A stretch of DNA of 64,000 bases from Coptis chinensis (lineage: Eukaryota > Streptophyta > Magnoliopsida > Ranunculales > Ranunculaceae), in contig CM027382.1 of assembly GCA_015680905.1 (NCBI GenBank), forward strand, positions 21,611,501-21,675,500. The letters run 5' to 3'. Positions 34,600 to 46,574 of the stretch are shown piece after piece; the stretch's first letter is position 1; every line of letters starts with the position of its first letter. Both the position numbers and the translations under genes were made by a program. The notes under the pieces were generated by a model. That model was not told the origin of the DNA. It did no database searches and was given only the letters and a program-made list of their open reading frames with translations.

Positions 34600-36440
34600 T
34601 CATCTATTTACTTTAAAAAAAAAGTAGTTTCAATGTCAATTCACTTCAACAATTTATTAACCAGAACACCAACAAAGTAAATCAACCACCAAGGAACACA
34701 AACAATAGGTTTGATTCCATTAACAACACAAATACTTGTGGTTCAATAAAACTATTCATTTCTCACGAACCATCCACTTTAGTCAATTATTCTTCCATGC
34801 TAGGAGTTCTACTTACAGAAACACATGCATTTTGGTCCCATCCCCTACTGACTTTGAAGTCTTAAATAAACATAATCTATCGTGCTAGCTAGTAACACAA
34901 GTAACTACAAGAACTATTTTGTTGGATAAGGTTTCACTCAATATCCACAAATTCAGGTGGACTCATATGCTACTACATTTCCGTGTCAAGATGCGACGCT
35001 TGTTTGTATTGTAATACATTACAATTACTCACATAGTATTGTCCAAAGATATAGTGCCGAAAATAGTAAGCCTCTTATGAATGAATGCTTGAATACATTC
35101 ATTACAATATTCCATCAAATAACCCATGCCATATAATGAGATAGCTAGTTAACTCTCCTTATTCCAATTTAACAACACAAAGAATTCTATAACAGAAAAC
35201 AGTTGAATTAAACCATAAACTAGTCCATTTTATACAATACACATTACAAAGAACATTAATAAATCATCAAAAGTTCAAATCTTTTGCAGAATACACATAA
35301 AAAAAAAAAAAAACTACATCACAATTATCAACTACAATCAGAAATGGTTTGGAACCGAAATTGGGGAGAGAATTTACCGAGATGTGTGTTTAAGGAGTTT
35401 TAGTGAAAAGTTTAGAGAGTGTGAAATGTTTGGTTGAAGATGGAAGAAACAAACCCGTGAAAATAAAGGTTGCTCCGACTTAAGAAAACCAAGCATGAAA
35501 CGAAGATTGATTCAAATTGATGATAGGTTCCTAAAGGATTGGACACGGTAAATGATGGTTCTAAGTTTTATATGTTCACAAAAGGTTCCAATCCTTTAGG
35601 AACCACTAACCATCATTGGCATAACCTCGTTTCACATGATGTTGAACCTAAGTTTGATTGGCATAATAGGTTAGTGACTGGGACCTGGTAAATGATGGTG
35701 GTATATTGAAGTCGGGCGCCATGGAAAGTGAAGGGTTTTATTATACTAAAGGATTGGACTTCTTTCAGGTGATAGCAGAAGTTGCTGAAGCAGAAGGTAC
35801 TTGACACTTCTTTTCACTAGCTCCGTCGACCTCACTAGATCTAATATTGTTTAGGTAGATTTTTGTGGCATGCTAGTTGTTAAATTTATCTTTCGCAGCT
35901 GGGAGGTGCTAATTTATTGGATCAGCCCTCCTTTTTGCCTTCTAGTACAAGGCAAAAAGGGATTACTTAAAACCATATTAAATTCTAAATAGTCAAATAA
36001 TTACCATTCTTCCAATAACATAACTACCCATAACTGTAAACAAAGTAGATTAATAAGGTAATCAGAAACATACAATAAGGATAACAACACTAAAGACACC
36101 ATCTCTCGGGGCTTGTTAAAATCATTTCGGGGTTCTTTTTGCACCAATCATAGTTGCCCAAGAAACCACAGTTTTCTCAACCATTTTATCAAAACGCTGC
36201 GTTACTAAGGAAAGCAACAAGTAGCTCAAAACATATAACAAAATGGGTGTCTAGAATTCAAAAGAATTGAATCAAACATAACATTATAAAAAAAAAAAAA
36301 AAAAAAAAGAAAGAAAGATAGAGCAGTTTAAAAAAACAGCTATATAAGTAGTATAGTTTCAAAGACACCAACTGAGTTTCTCTGTGTAGTGATGAACAGT
36401 TACAAAGAGTGTTTGAAGAGAAGAGATAATTCCGTACTTT
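34600..36440. other. Gene-free AT-rich region
   Basis: No coding signal. It contains poly-A tracts near 35300 and 36292-36308 and the hairpin listed separately at 35494-35640. Confidence 0.5.
35494..35640. repeat. Imperfect hairpin (MITE-like inverted repeat)
   Basis: The left side runs from CATGAAACGA to GGTTCCTAAAGGATTGG (35526-35542). The right side contains CCAATCCTTTAGGAACC (35587-35603) and ends in TCGTTTCACATG. Arms are about 50 bp with a loop of about 45 bp. A third partial copy of the GGTAAATGATGG motif lies at about 35687. Confidence 0.65.
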
Positions 36441-36460
36441 GTTAATTGAATTGAGATCGA

Positions 36461-36625
36461 GAGTTTGTGTTTGTGGGTTTTTAGTCGAGCACGAAATCGA
36501 GGGTTTGAAGCATAAATCGCGAAATCAAAATCGAGTGTTTGTGTTTGTGGGTTTTGGTCGAGCGCGAAATCGAGGGTTTGAAGCAGAAATTGCTAAATCG
36601 AAATGGAATGTTTGTGTTTGTGGGG
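36461..36625 (+). repeat. Tandem repeat, unit about 72 bp, 2.3 copies
   Basis: The units start at about 36461, 36533 and 36606 with GTTTGTGTTTGTGGG and contain CGAAATCGAGGGTTTGAAGC. No coding role is evident. Confidence 0.8.
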
Positions 36626-37309
36626 TTGCCGGTTTGCCGGTTTTTGGGTATTTAGTTTGGGGGTGTATGATTTATGAGTTATACCAACACAATGGGCGCA
36701 TCTCTCCAACTCGCCCAACTCGGGGTTTGATAATAGATCTAATAGATTTAGATTTTCAACTTAAGTATTGACCCACTCGTTGAACCAATAATCCATTGGT
36801 TGAACCGGTGACCCAATAACCCAATTCTTTTGCCGGGTCAATATCCGGGCTGGGTCTGATAACTATGGACTCAACCCACTTATTCCACACCACATAACAA
36901 GTCAACAACTAAACATCATGTGCATTCCGCACATGCATCTAGTAAATATAAAACATCTGGTCTGCGATGGAGCCAAGAGCTGGTAGCCTGCTGGCCTCTT
37001 CGATCCGCTCATCATGTGCAGCCCATGGCCCAGGCCCCAGGGTTATAGAGTAGTTCACCCTAAGCAAATGGGTCACAGAGCAAATACTAGTTCCAAAAGA
37101 AAAAAACGTAAGAAAAGAAGCAAGACTCATGAGGATGCTAATACCGTTTGGGTCTTTGTCCTGCCAAAGCCAAACCACATATCTACCCGTCAAGACAGTA
37201 GTAGCATCCTCACCTATTGCTGTTGTTGTCTTCTGCATGGCACCCCACAACATGGCAATACGCCCCAGGTGCCTAGATGTGTGGTTTGACATTTCGTGCC
37301 GCCCCAGAC

Positions 37310-38770
37310 CACTTCCTTAGTTAATAAGACTTAAGACCCCAACCCCGATCGAGATCGAGTTCGCTGATTTAGCCAGCATAAACCTTGCTACGAACATTGT
37401 ATTTTCGTAATATTTACCGAGATGGATGGATTCATGTCCAAACATTCACACTAACATAAGCCCAAATGGATAGAGGACTCCAATATAAGGTCCAAAATTC
37501 CCAATCACATTTGCATCCATCTCATTGCAAATTGAGGGTCCATATAACTTAGCGAAAAAAAAAGGGTCCATATAGTTTGCCTAGTCGAAACAAACAAAAA
37601 GGTCCAAATAGCTTTTGATAAACAATTGGAATTTAGAAACATTGGGGTCCCGTTTTAGGGTCCAAACTTTTGTGCCATCATTGCCAATCAATCGCCTCTT
37701 TTACAAAGTTCACATGGAAAAAGATTTTATACTTAAGTTTTCCTTTACCTAATGCTCCAATGGATTAGATACTTAAAGTTGGACCTAAAATTTGTAGTTC
37801 CAGCCATTTCCGTGAACCTTGCTTTAAATTTGTTCATACTGATTATAAGGTGTTTGGTCGGTCAAAAAATATACTTCTTAGTAATCTACAGGATAGCGAA
37901 GTAACACCTTAAAATAGCAGAATTTAATTATTTTTTCCCCCTTTCCTCTTTTGAAAATAATTGCACTTTCCATCCTATCTAAAACATTTGTACTGTTTCA
38001 TGAACTACATGGAATTCATTCCTGCTAGTTATCAATTTTTTTATTATTGTTTTTGTGTTATCATTTATCAACTTACTATTCCGTATGAATATTTTTTTGG
38101 TAAAGTATTCCGTATGAAATTAAACGTGAAATTGCACTCCAAGAATTGAAACATAACTAGGTAGGTAAGTTGGTTGTTGTTGTTGGGTCCTCTTAAGATC
38201 ATGTGTATATTAAATGGGCACATTGCAAGTGGCAGGTCGCTGGTGCCGGGGGAAAATATGTAACTTGTGTTAGAACTTAGAACTTAGAAAAAAAAAAAAA
38301 ATAGTTGAGTGAGAATGTGAGTTGTGACCAGATACTTGCTTCAAAAAGCAGAAACCCCTTCCACAACTCCTAGTACGTGTGCTTTTAATTTTTGGATCTC
38401 AAATAGTTTATCTGTTCCACAATGTATTATTCATAATTTCATACCTAGGATCTAGCTCACAATGAAGGGTGTTTTTTTGACATAAATGGAAATTTGGCAA
38501 GTTTACTTATCTTAATTCTTAAAGAATTAAAACTTCCATGATATTGGTAGTGTACTTGGTAGAAAAATTAGGAATCAACGTTTTTATCCTGCTATGTTTA
38601 CAAGTGTCCCCAGCGCAACAACACACAACTACTTTCACCATCAAGTGAGCTTTACATTCTAACTTTAGGCTGTTGGATTATAGTTACCAACGACCCAACC
38701 TCAGCAAGTGACAATGACAATGACCCACTCACTAACGCGCCTCTCTTGAAAGTTGAAACCAATTTTCGCT
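37310..38770. other. Gene-free region upstream of the filament-like protein gene
   Basis: AT-rich with several A/T runs and no coding signal. It probably includes the promoter of the downstream gene. A CT-rich transcribed leader seems to begin near 38780. Confidence 0.45.
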
Positions 38771-38779
38771 CTCTGTCTA

Positions 38780-38898
38780 GTACTCTAGTTGTCTACTCAA
38801 CTTTTAAGACCCTTTTTGGTTTCCTCTTTAAGTTTCTGTTTCTCTTCTTTCCAAGCTTCACATTCCTTGCATTTGTTGTTCCATGAGCTGTATATAGG
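38780..38898 (+). other. Probable 5' untranslated exon of the filament-like protein gene
   Basis: CT-rich stretch (TTTCTGTTTCTCTTCTTTCC) ending in GTATATAG/GTAAATG, a good donor. There is no useful ATG frame in it. Assigned by position and composition only. Confidence 0.35.
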
Positions 38899-40021
38899 TA
38901 AATGTTATCTCTGCCACTTACTTATATGTACTTTTGTTATTGTTCAATGTTGATTCAAATTACCACTTGATCTATAGCTTTGTTTTTGTTAAAAAACAAT
39001 GTATATTTATGTTGAATGTGGTGGCAACGTGACATAAATCTGCATGTTTTGCTAGATTTGGAATTCTAATAGCATTGCAGAGTTCGATTTTTTGTGGAAA
39101 GTGTAGAATGTTGTTTTCATTTTATCAACCTAGTTTGGGTCTTCATTTTACACACTTGTATGCCCAATTTTAATAAAACAAAGTTGGTCCAAAATTAGCT
39201 TGTAAGCTACTTGTTAAAATCCCCAAAGGCCCAAATACAGATTTGGAATCATTTGTCAAAAATGTGTTGAAAGGGTTTGAATCTCAAGAGATAATCTGTG
39301 GGAAGTAAAATTATTGTGTGGAAAGGGTTACTTGGACATAATGACGCTGTTGCGCTTTTGGATAAATGGAGGATGGAGCCCCTAGAAATTAAGCGGTCAA
39401 GAATGTGGTGTGAAAATTTAGAATCCGAGCGGTAGGTGTGTAGTGCAACAATAGTTGAGGTTAGTTCTAAGTTGTGCGTACCACTAGTACATTTTCTTAA
39501 GTGAACTGCAGGTGTGTGGTGAAATGTTACCATTCTTAGTTAGGATATACCATTGGAGTGTGTGGTGCAGTGCTGGTCAGAATGTAGCATAATTTCTAAG
39601 CTCTATACACAACTATCACCTGTGTGGAATCAGCTGTTGAGTGATGGAGTATTTGTGATGTTCTTAAATGTTTTTTAGGCATATTGCCATAGGACGGTAT
39701 CAATGTTTATATGGTCAGTGAGATACTTTCCAACACATATGGGTGACACCCTAAAGGTTGAATCTCCTTGTAATATGTGTTTTTGAAATCACGGGCTGTT
39801 TATCTGATCATAGGTTAGTCTAAACAGCCAATAATTCTGACTGACGCCTCAATTCTGTCAGTGCACTGGTAGATAAAGATATTATCCTTGAAAGAAGTTT
39901 ACTACGAATCAACCGTTTTACACTTATTTTTAGGTACATCATCTCCTTAAGCTATGATATATCATAATTAAAGTGGAATTCTTGTTTTGATTCTGTTTTC
40001 TCTTGTGTTTTTTACTGATTA

Positions 40022-40138
40022 GAAAGAGCTAGCAGAACTGCGGAGCGTTTCTGAGACGACATGGTTACATAGATTTCGAGGAAAAATTCATCAAAGAGCA
40101 CGTCCTAAAATCAAAAGGTTGTTAATAGGGAATAGGTA
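40022..40138 (+). pseudogene. Possible decayed first coding exon of the filament-like protein gene
   Basis: After an acceptor (TTACTGATTAG) the DNA reads ACATGGTTA, an extra CATAGATTTC, then GAGGAAAAATTCATCAAAGAG. Members of this family usually begin MD(R/H)xxWLWR(R/K)KSSEK. TGGTTA would give WL, and AGGAAAAATTCATCA, in a different frame, gives RKNSS. The two parts are separated by about 10 extra bases and a TAA follows. This looks like a first exon disabled by a small insertion, but the match is short. Confidence 0.35.
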
Positions 40139-41929
40139 AAGTTAAACATGTCCTTTCACTTCATTATGACTGTTATTGTCAGTGTTGATTTCTTTGTTCT
40201 TAAGATTAGTTCCGTTCTATCAGGGTCTTACCTTCTGGTCAGACGTGAATGAAATTGTGTTTTCATTATTATTGACAATTATAATCAATTTCATATTAAG
40301 TTTTCATTATTTTGATTGTATAGAGAAGACCTTTATGCAACTGCTTTAGTATAGTATTTTGATACTTTTGGTTCCTACTCTCCAAAACACATTTTCAGAG
40401 CCCGGACAACCAAGAAATATGCCCTATATATGATATGTGCATATGAAAGCATATTTGAGATGGAATTTGTGTTATACCTAGAATGGTATACAGCTCAATG
40501 CTTGTAAAGGCATAAAAATGCCTGAAGCATATGGTGAGCAATATGGCATTACCTGGGAAAAGGGGTATACCTTGCGTATCTATGTGTGTTTGTGTGAGAC
40601 GTGCAATAGTCTTTCCTGCAAACCAATTTTCTTCTTGTTTTACCTCTATCTCGTTTCTTCTTCCGAAGTCCGAACCCCTCTCCTCTCACTTATACCACTT
40701 CTTTTCTACCACCAGTAAGTCTCAACCATCACTTCCACTGACCTTGAGAAAACAACAATTGGTTTCAAATGTACAAATTTTCCAGTCATAAGCAATTCAC
40801 AGAAATCGCAAAAGCATGACAAGGCTAATTGACTGCTGTTGGGGTTGGTTTCTATTAATGAGAGAGGGACGTGGCAGTGATGTTTCAGGTGTTTCTTTAA
40901 CAGAAAGAAAGGATCCTGGAGATTTGAAGTATTTTTTTTTCTCGTAATCCAGTTTCTTCTAAGTTGTCCTAATAGAAGGTGATAAAAAATAGAAGGATGA
41001 GTTTCAGAGAAAGTATGTTATTTTGATCTCCAAGACAAAAATCATGTGCACAGCAGGGCAGATACTTTCCGTGCTGACGTAAATGATTGCTGAAAGTAGT
41101 CGTGAGTTGCAACAAATAGGCTTGGGAGTCGGTGGATGGGTGCAGCTGTAGTCTTAAGGTTGAGATATATACTTGTTGCATATGATTATATTGTAAACTA
41201 TGATTGCCCTTTAAAGTTTTACAGTATTAAATGGATCCCTAATTTCTGATCTCCTATTGCTCCACGAATGATTAAACTTCTTCTATGCATCCCTGCGATT
41301 TAGAAGTTTAGATAATTTGGTGATTATGGATCTCTTTAGTAAGTGAATGTGGAACATCTACTTTCTTCTAATGGATGAACTGATGATTATCAACAATTAG
41401 ATTGTGTCTCAGACTCAAGTCCAATTAGTGGTAAGTTGGTACATTAATAGGCCAAGAATGTACTTATGTCTCACGTCAGATATTCCTACGTGAGTCCTAT
41501 TAATTTAGGAGGATTTTGTTTCTAAATCAATTACATGTGTGTGCATCTTAGTAATGGATTGATCTCAGGTATTTGGATTCAAATCACTGAAATCAGCATA
41601 TTTCTAATTGCTTACTGGTTATGGATGTAATTGCTACCCTCTTGTAGGGGATCATCTCCTAACCGGTTTGGCTGTATTTGAGTAGGAAAGGCATGGGAAT
41701 GAGTATTGACAATTAAACATATATATATGATACCTACCCTCATAAGGAGAGACAAATAAGTCATCAAACAAGAGTCCTTAACCAGACTTGGCAGTATAGC
41801 TCCTTCATCTTCTTGTGATATACAATATTTCAGATTATTTTCTTATTGCAAACAAAACCATTCAAATGAATGTATTGTCTGTTACGTTATACTGAACCAA
41901 ATTCATTTGAATGATTCCAGACACTTATT

Positions 41930-44900
41930 ATGGATAAAGCATTTGCTTTAGAGTGTTCTGTGAATAGTCTAAGCGATAGACTGTCATCCATGCGCTCTGA
42001 ATCTAACGCCAAGGATGAACTTGTTTTAAAGCATACAAAAGTGGCAGAAGAAGCCCTTGCAGGTACTTTTTCATTTCAATTTTCCCTTGATTCTTTAGTT
42101 TCACCCCTCAAATTCATCTTTTTATAGCTATATCTTTTTAAGATTCTCTTTTGAAGCTACTCCCTGATAGTTACTGGGTGTCTGTACATAGGGTGGGAGA
42201 AGACAGAAGCAGAAGCTGTTTTCTTAAAACAAGAATTAGATGAAGCTTTGCGGCAGAGAATAGCTGCCGAGGAAAGGATAGTTGACCTGGATGCCGCTCT
42301 TAAAGAATGTATGAAGCAATTACGTGTTACTCGGGAGGAACAGGAGCAAAGAATTTACAATGCTGTTATGCACGTTGGCAGAGAACATGAAAACCAGTGG
42401 ATGCTTTTAAACGAGAAGTTCCAAGAAACAAGTCAGAGGCTTGCCAAACTAGAAGCTGAAAATTCTAATCTTAGTAAGGCCCTTCAGAACAAGGAGGATT
42501 TGATTAAAGACTTGCGTAATTGCAAGTCTGAGGTAGAAGCAGATTTCAATGCATTATTGGATAGACTGGATTACAATGAGAAATTTGGCCTTCAGTCCCA
42601 AAGGCAACAGACAAAGAGCGTGCACATGATCTTAAAGTTAGAAAAAGAATGTCAGAGATTATATGACCTTGTTCCAAAGCAATTGTCTTGTCCTGCTACT
42701 TTTGTGAAAGTAAAAAGCGAAGCTGAAGTGCTGGGAATGGAACCGGATGAGTGGAATCCTCAAATAGCTGATCCGATCTTCAAGAACTTAATATCACACA
42801 GTATTCATGAAAGTCCCACTATGAAAATTAATTTCTTAATTGAGCAGTTATGTTCGTTGGACAAAGAAAACAAGTCTCTTAAGGAAAGCATAAGAACCAT
42901 GGGTGCACAGACCTCTTTATCCCAAGAATTGGAGGCTGCTTCTACATTCGAAAATGGGCATGCAGGGGTGGTTAGCTATTCTGAATCATGGGCCTCTGCT
43001 TTAATTACAGAATTGGATCATTTTACAAAAGCTAAATGGAAGGAGGCACCGTCAAGCTTTGGTGTTGGAGTTGCAGGCATGGATTTGATGGACGACTTTG
43101 TTGAGATAGAGAAGTTCGCAACGCTTTCTACAGATATGTCGTTTGAAGGTTCTGATGTTTCTTCACATTATAGAGACAAATTTTTACGTCCCTTGAAAAC
43201 TGAGTTATTGGTACATCCCTCACAGGCACCTGACAAAGAGTTGTCGAACTCTGTTGACACAAACCAAGAAATCCTTTCAACTGAGACGACAATTGAAAAA
43301 TATCCTAGTTGGCTGCAAGATATTTTAAGGTTGGTCATGGGGCAGAATCATATTACACAAAAGAGCACTGATGAAATTCTTGAGCAGGTTAAAATTGCTT
43401 TGGCATACTTGTGTCACCCAGATCCAAGGGAAGTTGTTCATGCAAGTAAAAGCTTAAGACCTTCCATTTATTCATATGACCAACATGATTGTAATAACAT
43501 GTGCATGGGACCTTTAGCTACACCACAGATGTTTGGTTCCTTTCAAGCTTCTGATGTAAATCTCTCATCGAAGGAAATGAATTCACAAAGACTCCAACAT
43601 GATGTGAATGAGTCAATATGCAAAGTAGTTGAGCTCATCAAGGGGATTGACCAACCATCTTCAATGGATTACAGTTCTCAAATCTTACTTGAAGAGACTG
43701 GTGCTCCATTAACATATAATAACTTGTCATCGCCTTCAGGATACGTGGTTCGTGTGTTCCAATGGAAAGACTCTGAACTCCGTGCTGTTTTACAGAGGTT
43801 TGTCGATACATGTAATGAACTAATTAATGGTAAAGCTGCTCTCGAAAGCTTTGCTAGAGAAGTGAGCTCAGCTTTGGAATGGATTCTCAACCACTGCTTT
43901 TCAGTTCAGGATGTTGCAAGCATGAGAGATTTGGTTAAAAAACATTTTTATTGCGACAAGTCAGAAGGTGAAAGTGATCTTGAAGATGTAATGGACTGTA
44001 CACATTCAGATACAGAGGGAGTACGGGTATTGAAAGAGCAGTTCTTTTGTTCACCCTCTTCTGCTGCTTCAATTGGCCACATCAGTGTTAGTCTAATGAA
44101 GGGAAGTCAGTTGGATTTGAAAGAAGAGAACACCAGACTGAAACAAAAATTGACAAATATGGATTCTGTACAAAAAGATTTGGAGGAGAGGCTCCAGTTA
44201 ACAACTGAGAAGATTGAAGAGTTGATGATTAAACTTCGAGAATCAGAACAAAGGGGTGGGAACTCACGAGTAGAAGTGGAAAGTTCGAAAGAAACAAAGG
44301 AGATAATTGAAGATAAAATAGAAAATCGGAAATTGCTTCGTGATGATCTGGATTCGCAGCTCTCAGTTGCAAGAAAGGAACTAAATGTGGCTTGCGAAAA
44401 TTTTGTTTCTCTTGAATTGGAGCTGGAGAATAAAATAAACCGCTGTCAAGAGTTAGAAACAACATGCATTGAACTACAACTTCAGTTAGATAGGTACATA
44501 ACTTAATGTCCTGTTATTTTACGTTGCATGAGTTTCCTTTCCCTACAAAATATCTCAGATTGCTGCAATATGTGTTTCACAGCGTAACAAGAAGAGAAGA
44601 TCAGAGGTATAATGCAGATCAAGTAGATGGGCAACTCCAAACAGTAAGCAACATCTTTACTAAATACAACTTTTAGCTATCCGGTGGAAACTAGTCATAC
44701 GTTAGTAATTAGTTAGTAGTTACTAACTTATTTGGAGATTTTTACTAGCAGTTTTACATATTGTCAGTCGATACTTGATTTCTGATGCGAATAGTTATTT
44801 CTGTGGAATATAAGCATTCACATTCTAGAAATCTAAGTTACATGCTACAGAGTTACACATGCAAAAAATCAACCATGATCTAGCTAGTAATGTAGATAGA

Positions 44901-45505
44901 TAGATATATCACATATATGGAAAATGAGTACATCTGCTGTTAAGACTTTTTGGATTTTGAATTAGTGTGTATGTAACTGTTCTGATCGCTAGTTATATAT
45001 GTGTTATCATTTCATTGATTCAAGAGGTTTTAATCTGCAGGACTGGGAGATCACAGCAGCTTCCGAAAAGTTAGCAGAATGTCAAGAAACCGTCTTAAAC
45101 CTCGGTAAGCAGTTAAAGGCACTGTCTTCACCTAAAGAGACGACTATTTTTCACAACGGTATCTCTACCTCTCCTGCAACTGCCACAAGAAATCGTCGCT
45201 GCACTCTTCTTGATCAAATGCTATACGAGGACAACGCCAAATTTGACGAATTATACGAGGACAAACCCCCTAGTATAACACAAGATATAGTGTGCACCAA
45301 TAATGTTGACCCTCCAAAATCTCTTGCACATCCCACAGATGTGCTCATCACTCGATGTGGTCTTAATAGTCAAGTGAAAGCTGGTTCTGGACAAGCCGTG
45401 GCGATTGTGCCAAGTACTAGGTGCAGCGGTGTGAGTTTACTAAGGAAAATAGTATTCGGAAGGAGGCGAGAAAGTAGTAAAAAAACACTCACCATGGTTG
45501 AATAG
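41930..45505 (+). CDS. Filament-like plant protein (FPP), long coiled coil
   Basis: Exons: 41921-42062 (first usable ATG 41930), 42192-44493, 44583-44643 and 45041-45505. All borders keep frame. The protein, about 988 residues from this start, is mostly coiled coil. Family marks are AKDELVLKHTKVAEEALAG followed by WEKTEAEAVFLKQEL, RIVDLDAALKECMKQLRVTR, KLEKECQRLYDLVPKQL, the central SWASALITELDHF, and the C-terminal DWEITAASEKLAECQETVLN and LGKQLKALSSP. FPP proteins are plant-specific, related to nuclear-matrix and tomato MAF1-binding coiled coils; their exact role is poorly known. Usual members have an additional N-terminal exon (MD..WLWR.KSSEK), not intact here. The gene may use the internal ATG or be N-terminally damaged. 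Confidence 0.85.
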
Positions 45506-46390
45506 TACAAGCATAGTAAACTTTGATGAAGTTTTGAAAATCTGTTAGAGCACTTCTTCAGTGCGCGAGATGTATGGTGCGCAGAGGATATAAACCTTTG
45601 GATCAGTACTTCTGCCGTCCAATACACACGCACCCTGTGGTATGAGTGGCCCAGATTTGCCAGCACACCATACGACCTGCGCAGGGTAGATTTAGCCTTT
45701 CTGTTATATATACTGTTTTTTGAGTTGCAGTCATATATATTGGTGTAATAACTAATAAGTGTATAACCTATTATCAAAGTTTGTTATGTAGTTTATATAA
45801 GACTTTTAATGACGAACAGTGGATGTGCTTGGTTTAGTATAAAAAACTAAAAATATGGAAGTACGGTTTGCCTAAAAGAAAAATCGTACATCTGTGGGCC
45901 GGCAGATATTGTGAGAAAGTCATGCTAATAATACACATATCACATCAGAGCACTGCTGCTATATGGATCTATTTTTTTGGACCTACTATGGTGACTTATT
46001 ATTTGGATAATATCTATTCTACACTGTAATGAGGCGTGGGCAAGCGAGCCATTTGCCGTGGCAAATTCCGTTCGCACAAATTCAGACGATTTTACCCTCA
46101 ATTTCTATTTTAAAATACAAAAAAGTCAGCTAAATATAAATGTAATAGTTGTTTTATTTAGGGGCTAAAAGGTAAAAAATGAAACTTACTTTATTGATGG
46201 CGTGGCCAACTTTTTGATTGAGATGTCTCTATCAATACAAACTATTGGACGATTCTGTCCCTATTTTACATCTTCAATTACAAACTATAATTGTTTTTAT
46301 ATTATTTTAATATTTGTTATGTTTTAGGGGCAAAAATGTATTGAGAATTTTTTTGAAAAATTGGTCAAATGCAAATTGTGGCAGAGTGGC
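45506..46390. other. Intergenic region with a possible MITE
   Basis: Includes the 3' flank of the filament-like gene. Positions 46031-46407 may be a MITE. The ends GAGGCGTGGGCAAGC and, reversed, GAGCACGTGGCTACGCC are partly similar, and GACGATTTTACCC near the left is echoed by GGACGATTCTGTCCC in reverse near the right. The match is imperfect. Confidence 0.35.
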
Positions 46391-46395
46391 GTAGC

Positions 46396-46455
46396 CACGT
46401 GCTCAAAACTAGTTTGGATAATATGTGACTCACTATTTGGATAACATTACACGTG
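46396..46455 (+). promoter_or_regulatory. Two G-box (CACGTG) elements upstream of the BAHD gene
   Basis: CACGTG occurs at 46396-46401 and 46450-46455 (in TTACACGTGGAG), about 180 and 120 bases before the ATG at 46575. G-boxes bind bZIP and bHLH factors and often mediate ABA, jasmonate or light responses. Function here is inferred from motif and position only. Confidence 0.45.
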
Positions 46456-46574
46456 GAGAGATGATGTAAGCTGTTTTTTTTCCCATTATTAAAGTCTCTC
46501 CTTGACGTTTTTTCATTCACTCCTGTGTTTTGCAATTTAAGCTTGAGAAGTTGAGACAGAAGCAGAGAAGAAAA

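Noticed and set aside
36939-37292. Open frame on the - strand with a hydrophobic middle
   Set aside because: It recalled plant membrane protein families but no conserved motif could be matched, and the other strand is also open there. It is short, with no start or splice context.
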